Below, one piece after another: positions 43,065 to 52,122 of a stretch of DNA of 64,000 nucleotides. The notes beneath the pieces are model-generated. The model did not search any database and was not told the origin of the DNA. It was given only the letters and a program-made list of their open reading frames with translations. The first letter of the stretch is position 1, and the number at the start of each line of letters is the position of its first letter. This DNA comes from Gracilariopsis chorda (lineage: Eukaryota; Rhodophyta; Florideophyceae; Gracilariales; Gracilariaceae), in contig NBIV01000181.1 in NCBI GenBank assembly GCA_003194525.1, forward strand, positions 90,197 through 154,196, read 5' to 3'. The position numbers and the translations under genes are program-made.

Positions 43065-46000
43065 TTATCGACACAACCCACACCATTGCACAACTTTTGA
43101 CCCGCCCTTTTTGGTAAACATTTTGCTGCCTCGTTTAACAGAATAGCTAAATGAGCAGAGCGAGCAGTATGTAGCTTTCGCATTCACTACTACATGCAAC
43201 GAAAAATTCGCTAACCTTCTGTTAGCATCATTATCTCTGTTATAATTTTGTACGACATTTCTTGTGTACATCGGTTTCATCACAACATTTTCCGAAAGGT
43301 TAGATGACGCTAAAGCTGACGATGTTTGCTGGACAGAAAAACGTTTGTATTCCAATGCAAATTCTTTGGCCAATTCCTTTGCAAAAGAAGAAAATGACAT
43401 GCACTTGGTAACATTGTGTCGCAATCTTCTGTAGCTCTTCTGTTGTATGCTGCATTGGTCTATAGTTGTGGGTAGCAAGTTTTTGTTACGAGCGGCAAGC
43501 AATCTGAATACAATTCCAGCATTATTAACCTGAGCACAGAGCAATCTTCCAATAACGCTACGATTGGGTTCTCGGATGAATTCGTATAAGACAAGTTCTT
43601 CATGTTTCGACTAAATTCATCAACACCGCCTTTCAAATGATTCCAGTAAACCAGACACGTCGGTCGTATCATTCGAGCAGGAACAAGCGGCCCTTGCCTC
43701 GAGCAAAGATCTTTGTAGGCCTTGCTTATGTTATAAAATGAAACGAAAGAGAACAAATCAGTAACATACGTTTTCTGCAAAAGATCATCGTAAGAATCCG
43801 GAATGTGTTTTGCTTCCTGCCCAACCCATGAAAATGCCAAGCGTCGTATGCCAGACAAACAGAATTTGTAGTTCGCCACTATGCTTCGAGAGAATTGGAG
43901 TAGTACGGCGTAAATTATACCGCCCACGCCAGTGTTGCAGCCTTTGGCAACAACAAATATGACCTTCTCATTCCCAAGCACCGCTGCGTGATGCATGCAT
44001 TGCAATCGATAGGCTGAGGTTGGCACGAGTTTATGGAATAGTCTTGTAGCATACTCAGAGTAGCCAATCCCTGACAAATGCACAATTTCACAGTAGCTTT
44101 CACACACGCTCTTCGCGGCCTGAATAGTTCTCAGTGAGGTCATTGTCTTTATCTCAACAGCCACAGCGTTTGTTTGACTGCCATCCCGGTATCCTACAAT
44201 TCCATCCGGACTACCAGCCAAAAGCAGGACATCTCTTCCTCCCAATAAACCCACAGTCCTAATATATTCGATAGTGATGCTCCTGTTGTAGTTCTCACGC
44301 ATATTATAGTCAGCCTGGAATGCTTCGCCTCGTGACACAAGGTTCTTTGCGAAGAAATTTGGGAGCAGCTTTAATACTTTGCTTTCATTCTCAGATCCTT
44401 CTTTCATTCCAGATGTAACAGTCAATGGCTTCATAAACCATGCTCCAAGCGACGCCTCAAACAACCGTTTGCGAAACGTTTCCGTACGAAACGCCCATTG
44501 CTGCGTCTCACTCAGATCTGGCGCCGCTTGTGCTGGAACCGATAATGTGAGTGATCCATCTGCTACCGCTTTCTGTAGGTCTAGAACTTTGTCAATTAAT
44601 TGCTGCTTAAGAAACGATGAGGGTTGGCGCTGCCCTACTCTCCGAAGAATTGTGAGCAATTCTTCCTTCCGTAGGAGACGCAAAGTGTCCGCTGTTGCCT
44701 CCATTACTTGCTGAACTGCTTCATTTCCGCCATTCTCATCCCTATTAATATTCGTTTCCCGCATTCCAAAAACATTGATCACCTCTTTCCACTTACTTCG
44801 TAGTATCTGTTCGGCAGCGTCTCTCTCTGTCGGTAACGCTGTTGCGCCCTGCATAATAACCTTTCCTGTGGTGCAATCCCGGTGTGGGAAAGGCACCCAA
44901 GGCAGCTCGAAGCCTTGCTCTCTTGGAGAGGTAGGCCCAGCTGGGTAGAGCCCTCCGTGTCCCGTATGACGGGTGTAACTCCGTCGGGAGCCTGGATGTA
45001 CCTCGGAGGTTTAGGGGTTAGAACGGGTCGGAACCACGGCTGGTCCGGAAGTAGCCTGCGAACAGTGGAACAAAAGAGGGAAAGGGACCACCCGACGGGG
45101 GCGTGCGGAAAGCGGGAACAGACCCCGGAGGGGGGGGTGCCGATACACACACACGAACACGCACCGCGCGGCGGTTAGGGGATATGAGGGGAAGGGATGG
45201 TCTCACGGTCTCACGACACACGTCGGTAATATCAATACCCAAAACTGGGGCGGAGATAGGGCCTGTACGGGCGGTCACACGACAACAACGAATACCACGA
45301 GTGGTCACAACCCACTGGGTACGACGAGCACGGTCTCCTCGGTGGTGCGAGTCGGGTGAAACTATCGGGCAAGCGGTGTACCTCCGCGAGGAGTTAGACA
45401 CTTCGCATGGCGAATAGAGTCAGAGCCGAACTCTTGTTACTTTCCTTGGTGAGCTCGCCGCCGTGCGGCCGACGCTCAAGTACTAGCTCAGTGCAGTACA
45501 GTAGGTAGTGCACTAGCCTAAGTAAAATTAACCCCTAAACTATACTAAAATAAGTAGCCGTTTTGGGCCTCCTGGCCGGGGCTGTAGCCACGTGTCCACC
45601 ACCCTTGCCAGGCAAGTACCACAAAATATGAATGTTCCCATAACCACCCTGGGTAACCCGACCGCTAATTAGCCCGGTAAACGGGGGCTAAAATTCATGC
45701 ATCCCGCTTCATCGCTCGCACCGAGTACACCTCAGATATGAGTTTCACCATCGCCCGTACGCGGGAATGTATTGCACTACATTTCCTTTCAATCCTTCTG
45801 CGGCACACCTAAGACTCTCTTCAAAGTCTGTACAAAAAGCTGTAAGAAAACCATGAGTCGTCCTAGATGTGAACCGAAATGCCCGCGCAAGAAACCATCC
45901 GGGATCCTCTGATTGTAGTATGGTATACTGCTCTACTCTGTTCAGGGCAAAGAAAACATATAAGGGGCATGTCCGAGTGGAGCGAGCAGCTGGCCCACGA

Positions 46001-47901
46001 CTATGGCCTTCATTATCCTGTCCAACATAATACACGAAGTGCAAGTCCCGAATGTCTTCCTCCGTTAGACAACGTCCAGTGAACTCTGTCTTTGGGATCA
46101 ATGTGAACCGATCTGCTCCGAACAACTTCTGATTGTTATGATACACTGAGGAAACTCGGCCTGAGAAGCTCTCACGTTAAACCATGGCCTGCACCTCTCT
46201 CCCAGACTTCTCCTTTGCTGATCGCGTTGCACTGTACACCGCTCTGCACCCTTTTTCCTGTACCACCATGCCCTTGTGCTTTTTCCGCACCGGACCCTCC
46301 CCAAAAACAAACGGGTAATCAAGACTTCGCTTGTGCGTACCGATTCCTGTCGCACCAAGTCTGTCGTTGATAAAGTTAATGGGTTCGGCTCCGTTATATC
46401 CACGATCCGCCGCAAATATTGCATCCACGATGGCCTGAATTGAGCCTCGTGTTGCTGCGCCCTGAACTACTTGCACAAGCCGCTCCCAGACATCAATCAT
46501 TTTCTCCCCTGGTCTTGAGTAGTGACTTGCAATGAATGCCGAAGTCAATGCCGAACAAAGAGCGTTATTCACAGGCCCAAGTGCTTTAGCAGGGTTGTTT
46601 ATGTGGGAAAGGTTAGTGAGCTGCGTTACAGCACGAGACCGTAAACGCTGATGATCGTCATTAAGGCTGAATATCGTGTGTCCTGGTACGTACACCAAAT
46701 CTCTGTTTACACCAGCCAGGTCTTGCTCCATTTCCGTAATCAGTTGATTTCCTTGTACTGGCTTGTTTGAGTATCCGGCTCCATGCTCCTCGTAGGACTG
46801 ACGTAGTTCCTTCGTACCGCTAATTGCCGACCATATTTCGTTGTAGCGTTTGCCTTGTATACTAGTCTGAAAGTAAAAGTCTTTCTGATCCCTTGAAGTC
46901 ATGGTAGAAACACTGACCCCGTACGATGCAGCTAACACATGTGCTACTATACATCCACGGAGCTCTTCTGTTGTTGCTTGCTCGATACGTCTCTCTGAGA
47001 GAGCACCGTTTACATGCCATTTGAGTTTCTCGAGTACGCTTACAGGCAAGAAAATGTTGAGCACATCCAATCGCGAAATCGTCATTTCATCAATTGCATC
47101 TGTCTTATCTCGAGCTCTTCGTACCTCTCGTTTGACCTTCTCGACAACAGCATTAGCTTCCTGCACAAAACGAGTACCCAAAAGACCATCAGCATCATCA
47201 AGAGAAAGTTCGACCGAACCAAAGGCGTCCGCATACTTCCAACCCCTTAAACCGCCAACACGTTGAGCATCACTGCGCTGTGCAGCTGTTAACATCGGCG
47301 TAGATGAACCCTCATCTGTAGCACTCCCTTCAAGTTCTAGAGCACCATTCACAAGCTCACTTGGTTCCACAAACAAGCCGGCCCAGTAGTCTTCTGTAGC
47401 AATTTGTGTGGCCTCCAGCGCATTGGGTATGTGCTGGTGTGCATTATTGGTGTGCAAATCTTGTACTTCATTGTCATCGATAACCATATCTGAAGGAGTA
47501 AACAAATTTGATTCAAAGTTATCATCTTGTTCAGAACTACTTTCTGTGGCGCTGTATTTCTTGTCAGACTCACTGGTGTAGTTGCCGTTCACGTTTTCGG
47601 GGTTAGTGTTCTCTGAAGCCGACCGATTACAACGTATTAGTGCGTGTTGGTGTTGACCTTTTGGAGATTCATTGGCAACAGTCGCTGTTTGCATCCCCGT
47701 AACATTGTCGGCTACCTGGCCAGAGGTACCTTGTGAACGCTGCGGCGACGTTGCAGGCATCTCTCCAGAACGGCTATGGGCGTCCACAGAAATTGTGTCA
47801 ACCTCTGCAGTGTAGTTGTCGACTGAAAGTGTTCGGTTGCCGGTGTCTGCATTGCGAAGAGCGTCTGTGCAAGGTAGAATGGGAGTTGGTTCATGAGGCA
47901 T
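43065..47901 (-). pseudogene. PiggyBac-like transposase with PD-(D/E)XK (YqaJ-like) nuclease segment, interrupted
   Basis: In coding order: 47901-46180 has an acidic N-terminus, then IVDAIFAADRGYNGAEPINF and GATGIGTHKRSLDYPFVFG, like the first catalytic-Asp block of PiggyBac. A single TAA (46177-46179) breaks the frame, which continues to about 45780 (KLFGADRFTLIPKTEF). A further frame change (possibly a 50-bp intron with 5' end GTAGTG) and the LTR-like insertion follow. Then 44881-43540 contains LLLAGSPDGIVGY and AVAVEIKTM, the nuclease D...ExK signature, and later YWNHLKGGVDEFSR, like the third catalytic-Asp block. After one more frameshift near 43535 a Cys-rich tail (TYCSLCSF, WCGLC) ends at 43065. 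Inference: one protein originally, now inactive. Confidence 0.65.
44883..45697 (-). mobile_element. LTR-like insertion (probable solo LTR, Gypsy-related), 815 bp
   Basis: It starts and ends with TG...CA and lies between imperfect direct repeats (about 10 bp, sharing ATCCCG at 44876-44881 and 45701-45706). Removing it joins the flanking transposase frames in phase through an Arg-Asp codon pair. Read on the minus strand it shares landmarks in order with the Gypsy LTR at 56011: a TGA-start with TTTT.GCC, ATTAGCGG, GTGGAC-ACGTG, GGCTCT, and CTCCTCG(C)GGAGGTA. Its GC content contrasts with its surroundings. It has no coding capacity. Confidence 0.6.
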
Positions 47902-48484
47902 AACTGGTCAGTCTTCGAGTACGGAAGCAAATGCTCTCTCGAGATCGTCAAGGAATAGGGCTTACCGTCGGAGAGGGATAGAGAATATCTGGGAGACACA
48001 CAGAATGAACATCACCCGTCGTCGAGAGACGTTCTCTCTGCAACCGAGAATTCGCCAAAATTCTCCAAAACTCACCCCACTTTTGGGTGAACTAAAATGT
48101 TCACTCTGTGAGCACGGGGCTAAGAGCATGTCTATTCGTCGTGGTAAATTTGTATTTCTGAAAATATAGCTTCACAGGTAGTATCTATTCGAGAGGTTAT
48201 CTCCAAATTTGGTGGCTAAATGAGTAAATTTATATGTAAACGTGGGCTGAAATACATATGGATTTACTCATTTGGCCACTGGCATGCTACTTTTTGTACC
48301 AACAAGAAGCCACCAACTGGCAATCACAGCAATGACCCCACGCAGTTCGTGGACCCTTCCCACGGAAAATACAGTACCATCTCAACCCCCTTCATCGCCC
48401 CCAACCTTTGACTACGCTCTTCTCTCTCTTGGCCCTTTCCGAACTATCCCCGTGAATCTATCTGCCACCTACCTTTGCATCTAA

Positions 48485-49420
48485 ATGGCGGGAAAGGGCA
48501 ACAACTTTACGCCCGAAGAAGACCTGGCCTTAGCCAAAGCGTGGCTGAGCTGCTCTCGCCGCACGCTCGACCAGAACGCCGAAACCTTTTGGGCCGACGT
48601 CGCCCTCGCCTTCTCCAACCAGCTGAAAGTTGTCGGCCCCCGCTCGCAGGCTAGTCTAAGGTGCCGCTGGACGCTCTTGCAGCGCGTCACGCAGAATTAC
48701 CTCGCTGCAAACCGTCTGTACCGGGCCAACATCCCGTCCGGGGAGACAGAAGACGACACGCTCCGCAATGTAATGACGCTCTACCGCGAGAAGAACAAGA
48801 CAATCAAAGATGGAAAGACTCGTCTCGCGCCGGCGCTCAAATGTCTCGACGCCATGATGCTACTCTCCGAGCACCCAAAGTTCTCTCAGAGGGTCGCAGG
48901 TGGCTCTTCCTCATCTGCACCGGGCTACCGCGACAGCCAGCAGGGAGAGAGCGAAGCGAGCCTTCTAAACACGTCTAGCTTTCAGAGCGGGGCCCGTGTG
49001 CTCCCCGATGAGCACGTTCAGGCAGGCAATGTCTGCATGCAAGGTCCGTCAGCAAACCGCCCCCTAGGAACGAAGCGGCAGAAGTACGCTGACGCAATCG
49101 AAGCCGGCTCATTAAAGATGTCTGCGTCCATTGAAGGCGTGAGCGCTGCAATCCGCAGCAGTGCCAAAACTCGTGCCCACGCCGCAGCAGTGGCTATCAA
49201 GTTCAAGATATTGTCGAAGATGTCGCTACCGCCGGATGAGATGAACAGAAGGTTGGACAAGCTCCTGATGGAGGCGGATGGCATTGGCAGCGCGGTGGGC
49301 TGTCCTGTTCGCTTGAATACACCACAAGAAGGAGGCATGGGTCCCGATGCACCCAATCGGGCGACCGAGGAGGCCATAGAGACGGTTGGGGCGGAGGCGA
49401 CGGAAGAAGAAGATGTGTAA
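48485..49420 (+). CDS. Harbinger Myb/SANT-like DNA-binding protein
   Basis: A 311-residue frame starting MAGKGNNFTPEEDLALAKAW, the trihelix/Myb-like domain with spaced tryptophans (AKAWLSC, FWADVALAF, LRCRWTLLQRV) to about residue 85. A low-complexity linker follows, then a helical C-terminus (LPPDEMNRRLDKLLMEADGI) that may bind the transposase. In PIF/Harbinger elements this partner brings the transposase to the nucleus and the element ends. The frame is intact from ATG to stop. Confidence 0.85.
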   Translation: MAGKGNNFTPEEDLALAKAWLSCSRRTLDQNAETFWADVALAFSNQLKVVGPRSQASLRCRWTLLQRVTQNYLAANRLYRANIPSGETEDDTLRNVMTLYREKNKTIKDGKTRLAPALKCLDAMMLLSEHPKFSQRVAGGSSSSAPGYRDSQQGESEASLLNTSSFQSGARVLPDEHVQAGNVCMQGPSANRPLGTKRQKYADAIEAGSLKMSASIEGVSAAIRSSAKTRAHAAAVAIKFKILSKMSLPPDEMNRRLDKLLMEADGIGSAVGCPVRLNTPQEGGMGPDAPNRATEEAIETVGAEATEEEDV

Positions 49421-49493
49421 TGGGTTTTCGTGTTGCAATCGCCGCGCAAATGCAAGTGGTGCGCGCGAAGCGCGCAGCGAGGGCAACAATCCT

Positions 49494-50954
49494 TTACTCG
49501 AGCCCGACTCCAAACCTACTCCATAGATGCGCGCTGATCGCCTCGTTAAGCTGCGCGTGCGCATCTCTACTACAGACTAGCTCATTACGTTGTAAAAGCC
49601 CAGCTAGTCCCGTCGGTATCTCCCTCGAAACCTCCACACCACCCTCTATAGTGCCTTCGCTTGCGTCTACAGTAGGTGAATTGAAGAATTCCTCCACCAA
49701 TTCCCGTTCTGCAAACGAAACCCCGTGCTCATCAACCTCATCGGACAGCTCGCCGTCTACCTGCATCTTCACAATCATATTGTGAATGATAATGCATACG
49801 TTACTGATGAGTATGATCTCCTCATCAGACCACTCATGACGCTCCTGCCGCAGAATGCGAAAGCGCCCTTGTAAGCACCCGAATAGTCTTTCAATGTCCT
49901 TACGCACCGCTTCCTGACGCTTCGTCATGTGCAGCTCGCGCTCGTTCGTTGGGGCGTGATTGGGCCCGACGAAGATAGCCCAGTCTGGGTAGATGCCGTC
50001 CACTAGAATGTACAGCAGCCATGCCCGCACCTGTCCATTGAGCGTGTAACCATCTGGAAGCGTCATCCGACGCTTGTTTGAAAGGATTTCGTTCATCAAC
50101 GGGCTGTTATCCAGCACCGTGATGTCGTTATTGGTACCACAGCGGCCCGCATACCAGTGCCAACAGTAGAGGTCACGGTCACATAATGCCTCTGCACTGA
50201 TTGTAGCGAGCTTCCCTTCTTTAGGGTTGTAGTATTGTCCCTTGTATGCACGGGGACAGTTCTTCCACTTGATATGCATACATTCCAAACATTCAATACA
50301 ACCGGCGAATCCTGTAGACTCATACTTCGCTACGATTCCTCTCAATTCGTCGAGTGTAGGTTCACGGTTTAAAAAGGTAGGAGCAAAACGGCTTACTACA
50401 GCTTCTAGAAATATACGGAAGTACTGCCTCTGTGACTCCGGGCTCATGCACGCCATATCGTCCATCTGATTGTATGACATCCCGTTTCCAAGACGACGTA
50501 GGCTGCAGAGTATCTTCTGATGGCTACTGTGGTCTGTTCTCCCGGACACTACCCGTAGCTGGCCAAGCCGCGCGTCTTGTTGTACCAGTTCGTCATGCAA
50601 CCTCCAGTACAGCTTGAGAGGTATGCGAAAGACGTTGCGAAACTTGGCGGCAGGGTACACTGGATGCTGTGAGAGGTAGTCGCTGAACCATGTGCAGGGT
50701 CCCCGATTGAGATTGCGGGACCCCTTAGTTCTTCCTGCACGCCTTGGCCCTGTCTCCCTCGAGCAGTTGGCAACTGCAGCCGCGCAGCCAATCAGTGCGA
50801 GGGCATCAGCGTTGTGGCCGTCGTCGAAGAGGCCATCGATGAGGGCGTTCAGGTCGTCGGAGGACGACGATTCCTCGCAGTGCTCCATGTTGCGGGTGGG
50901 GCGTCTTGGAGGAGCAACGATGCATTTTGTGGTAGGTACTGTACTGTACTGCAT
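49494..50954 (-). CDS. Harbinger (HARBI1-like) DDE transposase
   Basis: An intact frame of 486 residues (Met at 50888 is a likelier start, giving about 464). A DNA-binding helical N-terminus is followed by the DDE_Tnp_4 core: ECLECMHIKWKNCPRAYKGQ, GTNNDITVLDNSPLMNEI with the second Asp, the DGIYPDWAIFVGP strand, and VRKDIERLFGCLQGRFRIL with the catalytic Glu. At the first catalytic position, normally Asp-Cys-Met-His, the protein has Glu-Cys-Met-His. The repeated GAATGT codons here suggest a small local duplication. Catalysis may be impaired although the frame is open. Confidence 0.88.
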   Translation of the reverse strand: MQYSTVPTTKCIVAPPRRPTRNMEHCEESSSSDDLNALIDGLFDDGHNADALALIGCAAAVANCSRETGPRRAGRTKGSRNLNRGPCTWFSDYLSQHPVYPAAKFRNVFRIPLKLYWRLHDELVQQDARLGQLRVVSGRTDHSSHQKILCSLRRLGNGMSYNQMDDMACMSPESQRQYFRIFLEAVVSRFAPTFLNREPTLDELRGIVAKYESTGFAGCIECLECMHIKWKNCPRAYKGQYYNPKEGKLATISAEALCDRDLYCWHWYAGRCGTNNDITVLDNSPLMNEILSNKRRMTLPDGYTLNGQVRAWLLYILVDGIYPDWAIFVGPNHAPTNERELHMTKRQEAVRKDIERLFGCLQGRFRILRQERHEWSDEEIILISNVCIIIHNMIVKMQVDGELSDEVDEHGVSFAERELVEEFFNSPTVDASEGTIEGGVEVSREIPTGLAGLLQRNELVCSRDAHAQLNEAISAHLWSRFGVGLE

Positions 50955-51152
50955 CTCACATTGCTGTACAGTCTGACTTCAACGGGTACGGGCGCAAAGG
51001 GTCCCAATGAAAAGTTTACACGTTGAGACATATGATATAAATAAAATGTAGCCACCGCCGCTGATAGACATGCGCGCAGTGGTGTTTATTTTTCCGTGGG
51101 TACTTTGGCTATTTAACCAGGCAAATTAACCATGCGAATAGACTTGCTCTAA

Positions 51153-52122
51153 TCATGATCCTATTTCCAATTTGTTGATTATTTTTAAAAGCTTTGACTT
51201 CCAGTTTTGGAGAAGTGTTGACCATTGACTACTCTCGTGCAAACGGACACACAGCATACGGCTGAGGGGCGTGGCTGAGGAGACCACAGGGTATATGAGA
51301 CTAACAAACAGTTCAGCCGTCGCCTCTCTGATGACTGGATGCCCGTAATGCGCTTCGCTGCACTGGCAGGCGATATTCACTCTAGCACTGATGCCAGGGC
51401 TTTTGTACACTTTGCTGTCCAATAAAGCATAGTATCGGGGCTTGTGGCAATTTGCAATCCTTATTATTGTTCAGCCGTCCCATACAGTCTGGCATGGATG
51501 GTGGTAAACCTTTAACAGTAGCAGGCACGAAAAGAACCCATTTTCTGACCCTGCAAGATGGCAACCATTTGTTCTTTGCTCATTTTTGCACCATACTTCA
51601 ATCCTCAAAGGTGAGATTTGAACTCCAACGCCATAGTTATCTTCAATACCAGCTTTGCACAAATTGAACGCCATCAGAATTCCATAACACAACAACGCTC
51701 TTCAATGCATCCTCGTTTAGTGCCAGATCAGGTGAGGTACACATGCTAGATATCTAAGCTAACGCTGACGCAAGAGACATGTCCCTTGTTCGAAAGCATA
51801 GCACGATTTTGCAAACCGCCAAAATTGCACAACGCTATAATTCAGTAGCAATAGGTTTTTAAGGGGTCTGGTGAATCTACGCCGTGTAGCATATGTAGCA
51901 GAAACAGCCAATCACAGGCCGATAACCCCAAAATATCTGGGGGAGAGCATGCCCAAAATCTCAACTTTTTTGAGGTGTAGCCAATCAGTGAATAGGAGCC
52001 CGATAACCTCAAATCATCATTGCATCTCTCTAAACAAGCGCATAAATCACAGCAATGACAACCATTCATCGCCCTTTCAGCACCTACCCATTGCATTCTG
52101 CACCGTGTACTGCATACCAAAA
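51153..52122. other. Spacer / possible 5' part of the MULE
   Basis: About 970 bp between the Harbinger end and the MULE coding region. It should contain the MULE left terminal repeat and promoter, but the right end of that element is lost, so the repeat cannot be paired. No gene seen. Confidence 0.35.

Larger units (their letters stand above)
42757..48119 (-). mobile_element. Complete PiggyBac-like DNA transposon with nuclease segment, 5.36 kb
   Basis: Terminal inverted repeats of about 33 bp lie at 42757-42789 and 48087-48119. Both begin CCCCGTGCT and share AGTGAACATTTT and GTTCAC at the same offsets. Both sides are flanked by CTAA (42753-42756 and 48120-48123), a 4-bp target duplication close to the TTAA of PiggyBac. 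The minus-strand coding region 47901-43065 fills most of the element and has PiggyBac-like motifs. An LTR-like insertion (44883-45697) sits inside it. Assignment to PiggyBac rests on motif style, CCC-starting ends and 4-bp duplication. Kolobok (TTAA) and ISL2EU (known to carry YqaJ nucleases) are alternatives. Confidence 0.78.
48124..51149. mobile_element. Complete PIF/Harbinger DNA transposon, 3.03 kb
   Basis: The inverted ends (GAGCATGTCTATTCG at 48124 against GAGCAAGTCTATTCG on the other strand ending at 51149) continue with further similarity (GG-TAA-TTTG). They are flanked by direct TAA at 48121-48123 and 51150-51152, the 3-bp duplication expected for this superfamily. Inside are the two genes typical of PIF/Harbinger, a Myb-like protein and a DDE transposase, convergent and 73 bp apart. 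The left TAA is also part of the CTAA duplication of the neighbouring PiggyBac-like element. Confidence 0.9.

Noticed and set aside
44898-45417. Frames within 44.9-45.4 kb on both strands
   Set aside because: They lie inside the LTR-like insertion and have no protein motifs.
46901-47266. 121-codon plus-strand frame
   Set aside because: Antisense to the PiggyBac-like transposase N-terminal part, no motif.
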